NCBI GenBank assembly: GCA_963693085.1
Contig: OY856413.1
Span: forward strand, 540,382,879 to 540,446,878
Reading direction: 5' to 3'
Length of the DNA: 64,000 nt
Origin: Alisma plantago-aquatica
Taxonomy: Eukaryota; Streptophyta; Magnoliopsida; Alismatales; Alismataceae
Part shown: piece by piece, positions 33,491 through 46,846 of the stretch
Layout of the letters: every line of letters starts with the position of its first letter
Position numbering within the stretch: the stretch's first letter is position 1
Notes under the pieces: generated by a model
The model's input: only the letters and a program-made list of their open reading frames with translations
Told to the model about the DNA's origin: nothing
Databases searched by the model: none
Position numbers and translations under genes: made by a program

Positions 33491-36083
33491 AATTACAACC
33501 TATTCTCTCTTCATGAAAAAAATAAAGTTAGACTAACTTAAGGTTGTGATTGAGCCAATCTAGTGAGAGTTTAAAGGGGAAAATAGGTAAAGAATCAACA
33601 AATATTATTTAACTCTACATGATATGTTGAGGTTATAGTAGGTGGTTCAAACTTGACAAGAACATGATAAATATGTTTTTAAGCAGACAAAACATTTTAC
33701 TTTGATATATGGGTTGGTTATTTTGGTTATGTTTTATAAGTTTTAATATTTTAATGAATATGAAGTTAATGTTTTATATATATTATAATACTATATTCCC
33801 TTTATTCCACCAATCCTCAAAATTTGTGAACCAATATGATGCCACAACTTAGAAAAACTTAAAAAAATCTAGATGACAGTAAGTCAACTCCTCAATATAC
33901 TTTAATAATAATTCTAACAAAGATGTATAAGAAGGTTTCTACAAATTATAAGCTAAAGGGAGAGGAGTAATAATGATATTGAATGATAATGAACACATGA
34001 TATAAGGTGGTTCCTACATCTACCCAATATACATTTTCAACAACTAGATTTTAAAATTATTTTAGTCAAGTCAATATGCAAGTGCAAAATACAAACAAAA
34101 ACTCCAAGTTCTTAAGTGACACTTATCATACTACTAGAGAAGTTATGAACACCTAAACATATCCTTTCTCATGGAATTAGATGACCACCATGTTCTCCTA
34201 GGATAGTGATCCATGGGCAGAAACAACTAATCTTCTTTTGTGGTTTCACAGGATCACCAAGAGGACTCCATTTTCAAATACATTAGAAATTTCCGCTACC
34301 TTACCGTGAAAAACTTATAGTTACATATCACAAAATGAGAACTGAGGATAGAAACAAGGATTACACTATTACAAGTAGGAATCAATAAATTTTACTCATG
34401 AGCTTTTTCATAAAATAGGTGGGGTGTCAAATAGGAATAGCCCACAATCTAAGCACTATACAATTTCAAGTAAGTCTTTCACAAAGCTTAATATGATTAT
34501 GATTTTTCTATTGATTAAGTGTGTTGTGAAAGACCTTAGGATTTTTCCTATATAAATGAATGATTTAAGGTTAGACTACAAGATCATCTTATAACATCTA
34601 ACCAAAATATAGTTGTTGTTGGAGTTTAAATATATGACCTAACAACAAGTTGGGCATTTAACAGTCACACTCAATCAAATAGTGACTTTGATAGAAATGT
34701 ACTTGGGTCAAACTTATCTTGGACTGGATATGTTAATATCTAGAGTCATTCAACCCAACAAGACTGATAAATATTTGACCAGACATTAGATCTAACTATA
34801 GTATTTATTATAGAAAACATTACCATCTAATTAATATTAAAAGGGACTACAAAACGCAGATTGAAAAAAAAGCTTACAAACATGGTATTATATGTACCAT
34901 TACATGAGATAGTTCCTCATTTAAGGATACACTCTAGGTCCATCGACCTCTCAAAGACATGAAAGTGAAGAGGGGGTGATTAACAGAGCATCTAAGAGCC
35001 TAGATATCATCATGTATAAGTCTTTAACAACTTGAATATGCAACAATTGAATGATCTAACTATCTAAAACATAAATCTATAAAGTATGAGATAGATCCTC
35101 ATACATACTTCAAGATCCTCCAACATTAACATGATCCTCTTGCTTAATCTTGTGACCATTCCTTAGGTTGTACAACCCTACATTTAAATGCTTAAACTTG
35201 GTTCCATCTTCCTTAACACACCTTCCTTTTCTGTTTGTATTTTCCTAGATTGTTTGGTGTCATGGGATTTTCATTTTTATCTTAATCAAATCAGTGGCAT
35301 CCTACATAGGTTTTCCTTCAATGATTTTATCTACATCTGGATGAACTACAATATGCGTTCCATCTTTTACCACCGTATCTACATTATGATGAACTACGAT
35401 ATGCATCCCGTTATTCATCACTGATTCGTTAATGACTTCAATTCCATCTATGTTCCTTGTAGCTCTATCATCCTACATTTTAGCCTCATGTTTAGTTCCA
35501 TGGATCATCTTGTTACTCTTCCACTCCTTTGATCCTCTAGGGTCTGGATTGGATGCCTTAGAATTCACAATCTTTAGTGAAGTTTTCTTGGCCTTGTCTT
35601 CTTCTAGAGAATCCACTTCTATGGGTTTATATCAATTTCCATCCTCTTGTTTATTAATATCTTTCTCTTTATCACGCTGTCTTTGTTTGGCATGAATTCC
35701 TTTATCATAGTTTTTTCCCATTTTCCCTCCTCATTGGACCACTTCACCCTCTGTTGAAACAAGATGGTCTCCCATACGAACTTGGAGTTTTTTAGAGATT
35801 GGTCCAATGTTTCAATGATTATATAAATCAATATTAGGTGAATGAAGAATTCAATTGACCATTGTCCTAACCCAGCTTACACTTCTACTAACAATGAATC
35901 TATTTATCCAACTTTTTAGATTTTGATTTTATGAATGTTTACTGGCTAAGGTTTAACCATTTCTTTTATGGTAAGAAATAAGTATTTATGTGGTATTTTG
36001 GTCAAAAACTGCTTGAACTTCTCCAAGAAAAAATAAGAGTACATCAATTACATTATAAGTAAAATGTGTCTTGTCTGAAATGT
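33491..36083. other. Long AT-rich stretch, no gene seen
   Basis: About 2.6 kb with only short open frames that look random. Probably very old transposon remains. It ends at the possible AATTT duplication (36084-36088) of the next Copia. Confidence 0.45.
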
Positions 36084-36088
36084 AATTT

Positions 36089-37934
36089 TCCTAGGAATTA
36101 TGGAGGCAACAAACACAACAAAAATGACAAAAAAATTTCTCCATAGTTTATACAAGAAGATATTATCAACCATGATGTATCTAAAAACAAGGTGGTAAGG
36201 TATACCTTGTCATGGAGGATGTCCATCAACATCCTCACATAGGTGGTGTGCATCTCTCATGATAGTGCACAAACATTCCTTAGAGACATCCTCCCAACAA
36301 AGTCAAGTAGCGCCTACATCTCTATGTAGTCCACATGAAAGTACAAGAACTCTTTGCCATATTTCTTGAGACGACAAGGATGAAGCAACAATTATTTAGC
36401 AATGTGTTAGCATTGCATTCCCATGCCTTCTCTCTCTCTTGTGGGTAATGACATCTAGGGATCTCAAGTACAAGAGTTTGTGACCATGACCCGAACACTA
36501 TGTACTTTTAAATAGGATAGGGAAGGAAGCATGATTTCCAAATCCCTAGGAAGAAAAAAGGTGGTGATTGTATAAAAGTAGTTGTAACGTCCCAAGATTT
36601 GAGGCCTCAGATAACATGATCTTAAAAGGAATGAATGGACTACCCATATCACCAAGGTGCACCTCCTTTTCAGGAAGCCCATCACTAAGTTAGAACATTT
36701 TCTAACCATGCCATTAATTAATTGAATGATTAATCACATGAATCAATTGATTAATTTTGAGTCATCTGATTGGCAACTACAACTAATCTCTAGGGGTTAT
36801 CTAGTCGAATCATTATATGATTTCATAATTCTAAAATCATCTTCAACACTTTAGCCAACTATTTAGGATTTCAGTTCAATGCTTTTCTAATTTATTACCT
36901 AAATATTTTAATAATCAATATGTCTGGCAACATTTCAAATCATGTAAGAAAATGCAGTCCTATTCTAATGCATCCTATGTGTGTGATCCTATAGGCTTCA
37001 CATTACGTTGGTACTGATATCCAAAAGAAAATTATTACTTCACATGTAATGATTGGTTTCTAGCAAGATTTTATGGCCACCCAAGTAATTGGAGAAGTTG
37101 GAGAACAACATTAACATGGTATTGTGACTAGTGTTATAGTGATAGTATAGTCCCTTTGTCTCTGATATCCAAATTGACTACGAGGCATGGAAAAATCATC
37201 CTCTTAATGTTGAATGTTTATTTCCTTGATCTAGAATAGACTATTTGAGATACAAATGAGCTCAATATAAAATATTTACTCACATGAGAATCACCATGCA
37301 TTTCATAATCTTACTCATCATTTGGTTATCACTACAATGGGAGGGAAAAGTTCGATCTATTTCAGTCATAGTAATCCACATGTGTCAAAATCCTTCTAAG
37401 CACTACTTGTATACCAATCCTTATTCAAGGTCACATTGAGTAGTGTTAAAGCACATTGAACAACATGTGATCTATGTAGTGACTTTAAGTCTAAAGACCA
37501 AAACCACTACTTTCACATTAAGGTATGATTCTAGACACCATTATTGGCTTCCATGTATCACACTCAAAATGGGTCAATCTAGTACATTTTTTCATAAGAA
37601 TAATGTATGCGTTTGACTTGATATCCAATATCACGACTAATGAGACAAAGTCATCAATCAACACACATACTAGTCTTAATAATTATTTTCATCCTAATTT
37701 GAAAATTAATATCTATCTAGAGAGATAGAAAAGAATGAATATTCTAAACATATACATGATATCATATTTACGTCTTCAACCTGAATTCCCATGTCATTGA
37801 ATCATACATTCTTTGGGCATTATTATATTTGTTAATTATTTCTTATTGAGACAACCCAAATAATTGGTAATCAAATTAGTTACAAGATGTTCCATTACAA
37901 TCATCACACAATTTTCTCTCAAGACATGCGACCA
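36089..37934 (-). repeat. 3' LTR of the old Copia
   Basis: Matches 62505-63930 throughout (AGAGACATCCTC, CATCTCTA.GTAGTC, TTACCTAAATATTTTAATAATCAAT, CCCTTTGTCTCTGATATCCA). It has about 400 bp (36455-36880) absent from the other LTR, including a TGTAACGTCCCAAGATTTG stretch that resembles the start of a different LTR. Confidence 0.78.
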
Positions 37935-38121
37935 AGAATCTTCCACTTGCACTAGATACAATCACTCAAAAATATCATTCCAAGTGATCTAACATGATTA
38001 TCATGATTCTGCTATGAAAGTGCTTTGATTTGAGGGTCAGAAACATTGCTTTTAGTTGGTACTCCACAAAGCTTCACATCTCCTCACTGTAAAATCTCTC
38101 ATATGAGATGGTATCATCTTA

Positions 38122-39567
38122 CTATGTTCTTGAAATGTTGATTTTTTTGGGTTCGTTAGCTATAGCTATAGCTATAACTCCTCTATTGTAATAGTATAGT
38201 TCTACTGCATCATCAATCGATGGAACCACTCTTAGTTCACAAGTGAACTTCTTGATCCATATAGCTTCCAATGCTATGTTGGAGGCATCAATGTGGTTGG
38301 CTTTTGTTGTAGAATCAATCACTATCTCTTGCTTGTAAGTTTCCCATCTAACAACCCCATTCATTAAGGAAAAACACAAAACCGGATTGTGATAGGTAAT
38401 CATCCTTGTCAGTTTGGAAGCTTGTGTTAGTGTAACCCTTTACCACCAAATCTTCCTCATCATCATATAATAAGGATCGATCCTTAGTTCTTTTCAAATA
38501 TTGTAGGATGTTCTTTATGATAGTCTAGTGAACTTCAGTAGGATATGATCGATACCGACTCATTATACAATGCATATGAGAGGTAGGGATGTGTAGTAAC
38601 ATTACATACATGATAGATCCAATTGAATTTGCACATGGAATCTTACACATGTGTGCCATTTATTTGAAAGTGCTAGGATACTAAGCTCTAGAGAAACTTA
38701 TTCCATGTGACATGGGTAAGTTTCTTCTCTTAGACTCTTACATGCTGAACCTTTTCAACACTTTGTCAATGTATGTACTTTGACTTAGACCAATAAGACT
38801 TATAGATCTATCTCTATATATCTTCATTCTGAATATATAGGATTCTTCTCCAAAGTACTTCATAGAGAAGGTGTTTGGAAACCATGTTATAATCAATTAT
38901 AGAGTAGAGATATCATTCCCCATCAAAAGTATGTCATCTAGATACTATTAAAGGAATATGTTATACTCTCACTAACCTTCTTGTAAATACAAGGTTCATC
39001 ATGGTTTTGAATAAAGACAACCTATTTGATTGTCACATCAAAATGAAGATCCCAACTCCAAGATACTTGCTTCAATCCATAGATTGGCTATTGTAGCTGA
39101 CATACTTTCTGACTTCATTTGGAGTGGTAAAAGCTTCTGGTTGTATCATGGACACATCCTTAACAAAATATTTTTGTTAAGGAATGCAACCTTAACATCC
39201 AATTTCTAGATTTCATAGGATGGATAAGTTGTAATGGAAGGCATGATCCAGATGGATTCAACCTTACCAACTAAATATTTTTGTTAAGGAATGCAACCTT
39301 AACATCCATTTTCTATATTTCATAGGAAGGATAAGTTGTAATGGTAGGCATGATCCAGATGGATTTCACCTTGACAACTAGTGAAAAAGTTTCATCAGAG
39401 TAAACATCTTCAATTTGCATGAAACCTTTTGAAACCAATCACCCTTTGTAGGTTCGTACATTACCATCCATGTCAGTCTTCTTTTTGAAGATCCATTATC
39501 ACTCTATGGGTTTAACCCCTTCAGGTGGATCCACCAAGGTCCATACCTTGGTGGCATACATGGAGTC
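38122..39567 (-). pseudogene. pol: Copia pol, reverse transcriptase and RNase H part
   Basis: The RNase H block (38122-38403) retains GVVRWETYKQEIVIDSTT, NIALEAIWIKKF and VVPSIDDAVELYYYN, matching the Copia RNase H pattern GVVSWKSSKQ..VALSTTEAE..WIKK. Upstream on the minus strand, a degraded reverse transcriptase shows the catalytic YLDD at 38933-38944 and, near the break, DSMYATKVWTLVDPPEGVKPI (39490-39567). A roughly 107-bp tandem duplication lies within it (39168-39380). Many stops and frameshifts. It continues, after the inserted Gypsy element, at 57519. Confidence 0.8.
39168..39380 (-). repeat. About 107-bp tandem duplication in the Copia reverse transcriptase
   Basis: ATATTTTTGTTAAGGAATGC and GGCATGATCCAGATGGATT each occur twice at a spacing of about 107 bp. 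Confidence 0.85.
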
Positions 39568-42491
39568 TGTAATATCCTCAAATTTTGGTAAATTTAAATC
39601 ATATAAATATAAGGGTTGAATTGATAACTAAATACCCTAATTGTATTCTTCATGGAATAATAAAGTTATCCTTATTCCATGGGTTCAACCCATGGCCCAC
39701 GTAAGACACATGAGACTATTTTATTTGCAAATATGTCCTTGTGGCACAAGACTAAGAAATAATAGATTTCATGCATAAATAAAAGATAGAAACTTGGTGA
39801 ATTATTAGACAACTGAAATATGAGATAATATGCAAGTTTCCAAAAGAAAATAAGATAATGTGTAATTTAGATAATTAAAGGAGTTATTATCTAACCATGG
39901 TTGGAAACACATGTTTTGAGACATCAAACAAGAATATCTCGGTCTGAGTTTTGGTTTACTTGGAAAAATAACAAGACTAAGAGATTCTATAATTTGAGAG
40001 GAAAGTGATTTTCCATGTGGTGTGGGAAGTTAATTTAAGGATTTATTAAATGAGAAAGTTTCTTGCATAATAATATTCCAATAAATCCCACAAAATAGAT
40101 AAAGGTTGGAAAAGACATTAAACAGTTTTCCTCCAAATTCGATAGTAAAAAGATGTTCCTAGAGGTCTAGGGAAAATCATGAAGGATTAGGGGCCAACTT
40201 GTATTTAGTAAATGCTATTCCCTCATTTGATGAGAGATAAAAGGGCATCTAGAAGTATCCCATGGATGCCAAACTTGGTTAGATACACGATTATGATTTT
40301 ATAAATAAGAAATCCTAATTGGGGCTAATCAGAGTTAACAAAAAGGAGTTATGAATTATTTAGGTTTCCATAAAGCGGGACATTAATAATTGGATGATAA
40401 TGTAGTCACATTTAAATGTGTTTGAGAAAGTAGGATTTCCCTTTATTCTATCACACGGGCTTGGAGCCGTAGGATCCCATAATCGAATGTATCCACTTTA
40501 TCTCCTACCTCCAACCTGATCTAGAAATTAGAACAGTAGGTAGTGGCCTTATCACATCTCCCTCTCTCTTTTTGACCTACTATATCCATTGAAGCGACTC
40601 CCGTTGAATTTGGGAGAAAAAAAGCCAAACCTCCCTAACCCTAGTCTTCCCTTGTTTCATGCAAGTTTAGGACTTTCCCCAATTTTTGTGGAGGAATAGA
40701 CCCCATAAGCAGATGATCTTGCTAGGCCGTGCCTATATGAGGCACCCTAACATCACCAAGTAGTGCTGTGAGATCCCTCAGACCCAGAGGAAGTCCCCCC
40801 TACATCCATTTCAACCCCATTCTATACATCCTTCCCGTTGATTCTTCCTTTAGGCACCACAAACTTGATGTCTTCCCTTTCTCCTCCCTTGATTCCTCTA
40901 ACCAATTGAAAGCCATGGATGAGTCTGGTGAGATGACGTGAAGGATCTGGGTCCCTTGCCCACCTCTTAAAATCCTTGAATCCAAGAGTCAACAACGGAG
41001 TTGACCACAAGCCTAGAGCTAAGTTGTGAGAGGGGTGGTTTGTGAGGTTCAAGATGAAATTGAGTGGACTTACCTTGCTATCCAAGGCACGTGAAGACCT
41101 GTAACATCTAAAGCGGGGGCAAAAAGGACGTTGGCCCCGCCTAACTCACGATTCAGCCTACATGAAGTGCACACTGACAAGGCGCCTGCCCATTGGCCAA
41201 CTTAGGCTGCATGGCTATTTCAGGTAATATGTTAATTACTGATGTGGAAATTCTAATTGGTTCATTACTGATTAATGTGCAAAAATTGTAATAATTAATC
41301 AATACTTTAAATTCAGACAAATTATATATGAAAATTGATCAGGAAAATGATAGGAACACAAATACTATATAATTGAGACCTAGTTCTGATCATAGTTCAA
41401 AAAGTAAGACCATTACTTTATTAAGTGGTGATTAAAGCATATAAACCCTAGATTTGTATACTTATCATGTTAAATACGTTTTTTTGAGATTGAAATTGAT
41501 ACTATGAAATATAATGATAATTTAACATGATCATGATTACAATGATGGATAATTAGGGTTCTAAAGTGAATTATTATATATGTAATAAATGAGGGATTTT
41601 GAAGCTAAAGATCATAACTTCTGATAATCACATAATTGAATCTAAGTGTTCATAATTTGAGTGTAAGATAGATATAATAATTATGGTTTTACCTAATGTT
41701 TGTTATGTGATGGAAATAGGGAATGTACCCTTATTCCTTATCCAAACCCAAAATCCTAGATTAGGACCCGAGTAGGGTTTAATCTGAATAACATGTTGGT
41801 GACACTTTAGGATATACATACATGCAGATATAAATGTTGATTGTTTGGATCTATTGATTGGATTGCTTTAACATTCTTGAAGTATATGCTACATCATATC
41901 TGCATGATTACACAAAAGGTACGTGGTTCTGATTTCCGATGTTTGTTGAGGATTTCTCTAGGATTGTTGAGATAAACTATTGGATGTTTATTTACTTCCT
42001 GCTCAATCATAATTCTACTATGAGTATCACATAAACAACAAAATATGTGAAGAAAAATGTCACTTCTTATTTGCATGTAATTGATTGATTATATGCTGTT
42101 ATTTTACTTGCACACTTTTTAATGCACAAATGTATAAAACTATAGCAATATGTTGATTTGCATTCTTGTTTCACATTGTTTTAGATAAATGTAAAATAGG
42201 AAGATATCAAGACATGATGAATCAGATGCTATCCACTGAAGACATTAAAGCTAAGTAAAGGAAGATTAGTTAGTTACTTATTCTAAATATATATTAGTTC
42301 ATGTTGGACATTCATGTAACTCTTTAGAGGATCATAAATATAGTTCTTACAAGCGATATATGTGACTTAATGGAATTAATTTTCTATTATTTGTTATAAG
42401 GTAAAATCTTGATCTTGGGAATGTTGGGGAATGGCTCTCAACTTTAAGGTCCTTTCTTAATTGGGGGATGCTGAAAAATGAAGAGGTTACA
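39568..42491 (+). repeat. Left LTR of the Gypsy-type element
   Basis: 2924 bp. A decayed TATA (CTATATGA) lies at 40733-40740; the right LTR has CTATATAAG in the same place. Open frames near 40800-41085 lie in LTR sequence and are not genes. Confidence 0.78.
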
Positions 42492-42493
42492 TT

Positions 42494-42505
42494 TGGTATC
42501 AGAGC
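42494..42505 (+). other. Primer-binding site of the Gypsy-type element
   Basis: TGGTATCAGAGC, exact initiator-Met complement, two bases after the LTR end. Confidence 0.9.
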
Positions 42506-42987
42506 CCTAGATTTTTAAATAATATTTAATAATTTATAATTTCAATTAATCTGTTGAAATATAAGGAAAATTAATAAGTCATGACTTGATGGTAATGGTG
42601 TTGATAATGGATCACGATTTTGGGGGCTGGAAATATTTCCTTTTTCAACATTAAATTGGTATACAAGATCTCCCTTAGACAATGTGATATCAGCCTTCTC
42701 AGATGCTAGAGTTTGCTTGAAGTAATGTTTCCTCTAAGTCTTCTCATCTCTAGTTTTATCCACTTCTCATTGTTTTGGTTAATAAACCCTGAACGATACT
42801 TCCATCCTCATCTCAATTCAAGAGTTTTGAGAAGAAGTAGGAATAAGGCATCCTCCTCCAATCAATGTACATGTAATGTGGAAAGAATGACAAAGTAGAG
42901 AGAATTTTTATGGGTTTTCCCTTGCTAGGGTAAACCCTAGATGGGGCTATGGTTGGTTTAGGTAAACCCTAGTGGGTCAAGGGATAT

Positions 42988-45900
42988 TGCCACTAACTGT
43001 TTGTTACCCCAAGTCCACACTCCCAATGGCTACATAGCCAAAGGCGAGTGGATAGGGGTGTCTGTCTATAGAATGACCCAGGACACACAAGCATATGTAA
43101 ATAAGAGCAAAATAGTGTCCATCATCATATATAGAACCAAAGAGTCTTATGTACAATGTAGTTCTAAGGAAACAACAATAAGAGATTACAATTCAACATG
43201 GCTATTATATTACATGAAGAGATTGAGAAACCCATTTATTTACTACAAGCCCCACGCTGAGATGTTGTTCTTTGTTGTAGAGGTTCCTTCATAAAGCTTG
43301 ATTCACCTGTTGATCACCTAATAAGGAACAAAAATAGGACACAACATCAAAGCGGGTGCATTGGTACACTTTGCAAAACAAAACTAGAAAGGTTATGAGA
43401 TTAACATAATATAAGCTTGGCAAGATAACAAGAAGTAAAGACCAAAGAACAACAAACATAAGAAACATGTAACAAAGTTTTCAAGAGTATATTTTAGGTG
43501 AATTTGACTATTGTACTTAACAACATCATAAGGCCTTATATTCGTGTAACAACTTCCAAAGGAAGAGTCTATATGACAAACTAAGGCATGGCCAATAGTT
43601 GCATGTTTCAACCATGAGGGGCCTAAATGATCAAAGCCATAGGGTCACCCTATATTCAACCAAGTATTTTTCTCCCCCCTTGACAACTCAAGGAGGAGTC
43701 ACCATGCCTTATGCTCACATCCCATGAGTTGGGTAGAGCACAAGGGTTATTATACAATGGTTTTCTACATTAATGTTTGAGGGTGATGTTTAACATATAA
43801 TATATATCAAAAGCATGAAAATGATATCATAAGGTCACTTATATCAAACAATATTCATATCCAAGCATTTAGACTCTACATATAAAACTAGAAACCAAGT
43901 CATTACAATAGCAATAATTCAAGAGGAGTAAAACGTGTACCTTGCATGTGTAGAGTAAAACCTAGCACCAAGAGCTCAAGGTAAGGCCCTCAATGTCAAC
44001 CTAGAGTACAAGGATAGATCTCTCATAAGTATGAAGTGGGATTACCAACATGGACATTCTCAAGCACATAGGTCCCCTTTTAAAACAAGCAACGTTCTAG
44101 TCATATCATGTATATATAAAAGTGAACTACACGGTACACAACATAATAGGGTGCCTTAGGCTAAGAGAACGTTCATGTTTAGAGTATAACCAAGGAAAAA
44201 AAACCAATATGATTTAACAAGATGATCACGGGAAATTTATATCCTTTAAATCACGGTTTCAAGATAAGTCATTATATGTCATAATCATCTACTAGAGTGG
44301 GTACTTAAAACCTTATAGTGCTAGCATGGCACAAAAGTATGAGATCTTGTTTCTAGATAGAATGCGACATAATAGCAATTACTGATTTTGAAGGTGATAA
44401 CATATCATAGAGATTTAAAAGGTGCAACGTCCTAAGTGATCAAATCGTATCATTTAAAGTCCAAAGAGGCAAAATGTGAGTTATGATACCTGAAAGATGT
44501 CATTAGAGGGTAGGTTGGTATGCTAGGTTAGTTCAAGCTCATTTCAAGGGAATATAAGTTACTGAGGTACTATGAAATAGTGTCATTAGTCATTAGGAAC
44601 ATGCAAATAGCAAAGTTTATTAAGTTTGAATGATTAAAAGTCATGCATTGCAATAAAACGATATTGAGTTGCTGGGTGTAATAGGGAAACCAGCTCGACC
44701 AGATGCAATTCTAGAATGGATGGATGGAAGAAACCACCACCAAAGATAGTAAAGATGAACGTCGATGCTACAAAAAATAAGAGAGGGGCATCTGTGGCAG
44801 CCGCTGCATGGGATGCCACAGGCACATGGCTAGGAGGATGGGGAAGACAAGTGCACTCAAAGATCGCCACTGAGGCAGAACTAGCAGGTATATGCTTTGT
44901 TGTTGAACAAAGTTTGAGATTGAACTAGACCAATGTGATCATAGAAATAGATTGACATAAAGCTACAAAGATGATTGCAGTAGGTGATGAGATTCCACCA
45001 AGATTTCCATACTGGGTGACGAAGATCAGAAGTATCCTAAAACCTAATACCAAACTACAGTTCATCTGTTGGGAGGGGAATGAGCTGGCGTATAAGGTAG
45101 CTAAATTACATCTCCGGGGAGGGAGATACTATCTGTTCAATGTAGAACCACCTAATGAACTTGGGAGGATGTCAATGTATAACTGAATAGTAGGCATGTA
45201 TTCCACAAAAAAAGTCAAGCAATGCAATAAAACAACAAATCAGTGGAGGTATGAATGCAACTAAGAATAATAAGTAGTACCATGCGATAGGGGGTGTTTT
45301 TCTGATCAAACTGATATATTATATCATAAGATTTGATTAAAAAACCCAAAAGAGATAGAGTTTTGAAGATTAAAGCATCAAAGGAGGTTTTTGGGGGTAA
45401 ATACCCTGATTAGGGCTGAGATGGGCCACATGGATGAGTTGGTGTGGCCTAGGGAAACCAATCACCATTCACCACTATTGGGTGGTTTCTGTGGGTGAGT
45501 GAGTGCCATCCAACATGACACGACTGTCTATCATCACCCTGCGTCGCCGCTGGCTGCTCATGCTGACTCAGTGGCAGATCGTTGGATCTGTGCTCATTGT
45601 GGTCCTCAACACGATCAACAATTTCAATGAAAAACCCACTCTCTGTGTCTCCACGGCTTGATAGTTGCATGATCCATGTGTTGTGTCAGCTAGAAGGTGA
45701 TTGAAGAATAGAGCAAGAGATGGGAGGAGGGTCGAGGCATGAGTTGGGTACATGATTCTTTGGGCTAGAGTTGTGCTCTGTCTCCTTCTCTTGTCACCAA
45801 CTACATGATGCTAGTGCGGCACCACTTGCTACAATATCCCAAGCATAGTAGCCAAGGTGGCTCGAGGCTATGGTAGGATCGTTAGCTAGAACTGATAGAG

Positions 45901-46846
45901 GGAGGGAAAGTGACACAACATAACCAAGGAAATTAGGGTGTGATGCCCTACTCCTTTGGTCATTTTCATAACAATGAGAAGTTTCTGAAAACCTATAGAT
46001 GGAGGCGACGCCAAGATGACCTGGAGAGGCTGGCAACATTGAGATGGAGGCTAAATAGTAGGTGGGTAAGGAGAATGGGTGACAACACTAGTTCTAGTGG
46101 AGGGAGGAGCTAACCTCAGAAATGAAGGGTTGGAGGGTTTAAAAAGGAAGGAGGGGAAGCAGGGCATATGTTCTAGGGTTTCTAGTGGAGCAAGGGGTGT
46201 AGTTACGGTGGCCCCTAGGTTCAACCTTTCCTATTGGCATCTCGTTAAGTGGCAGCTAGACAAGAGGGCTAAGGGAGTAGGTGGGTGAGAGTCTGAAAGG
46301 GAAGAAGACACCGCAGTGTGGACGACATTGGTGTTTGTCTGATTCCATTTGTGTGAGACGGAGGAGTCGGGAGAAAGAAAAGAAAGGAGGGAAAGGAAAA
46401 AGGAAAAGAATGCAAGGAGGAGAGATGGGTGGCGGACCACGGGGATGTGCCCCCTTACATGGGTTAGACACAGGCCCAAAGAGGGTGAGAAAAGAAAAAG
46501 GTGTAATCAAACTTTCAAGAGGAAAACAAATTCGATGTTGTGTATCTCATCCATGCTAGCTCCAAATTGGATGAAATTAGATGTATTGCAAAGCTGAGAG
46601 TATCCTCTACACCATGAACATGAAATTAAAGTGCATAACATCATAAGACAATGATCTAAAGTAAGAGAAAGGAGATGATGAGTGATGTACTTTAAAAACC
46701 TTATTGAGTGTCGCCAAGGTGGAAATTGTGCTTAAAAATTATCAACTAAGCATCAAATCATATATGTACAAGAAATTGATGGTGAGGTTAAGGGAAAAGC
46801 CAAGAGTAGAAGTCATATGCAAAGGGTGAGAAACTAGGTTATCACA
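42988..46846 (-). repeat. 3' LTR of the LARD-like element (carries a LINE)
   Basis: Collinear with 48842-52110 apart from the 44660-45233 insertion. Its TATA equivalent is mutated to CCCATGTAAGG (near 46446). Confidence 0.88.
44660..45209 (+). mobile_element. 5'-truncated LINE fragment with RNase H domain
   Basis: A 550-bp insertion in the 3' LTR of the LARD, absent from the partner LTR. It is flanked by a 24-bp target-site duplication (44636-44659 and 45210-45233, two mismatches; the empty site is at about 50480-50503). It encodes the end of a plant L1-type ORF2: MNVDATKNKRGASVAAAAWD..GTWLGGWG, then IATEAELAGICFVVEQSLRL, a stop, NVIIEID, and FICWEGNELAYKVAKLHL. This is an RVT_3-type RNase H (DA..G, E of TEAE, D of EID and an N-A-K ending). 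A short A-rich tail (CACAAAAAAA) precedes the right duplication. Two in-frame stops make it dead. Confidence 0.88.

Noticed and set aside
35188..35831. Adjacent hydrophobic open frames at 35188-35424 and 35432-35695
   Set aside because: No signal of family, no splice logic, AT-rich decayed surroundings; composition of T-rich sequence gives Phe/Leu/Ser-rich frames.
40800..41085. Open frames of 61-87 residues in the Gypsy left LTR
   Set aside because: The equivalent frame in the other LTR (55680-55883) is not conserved in reading; LTR sequence with promoter and leader, no known domain.
46231..46600. Arg/Lys/Glu/Gly-rich open frames near 46300 and 51600
   Set aside because: Both lie in the purine-rich strand of the LARD LTRs and reflect base composition, not protein selection.
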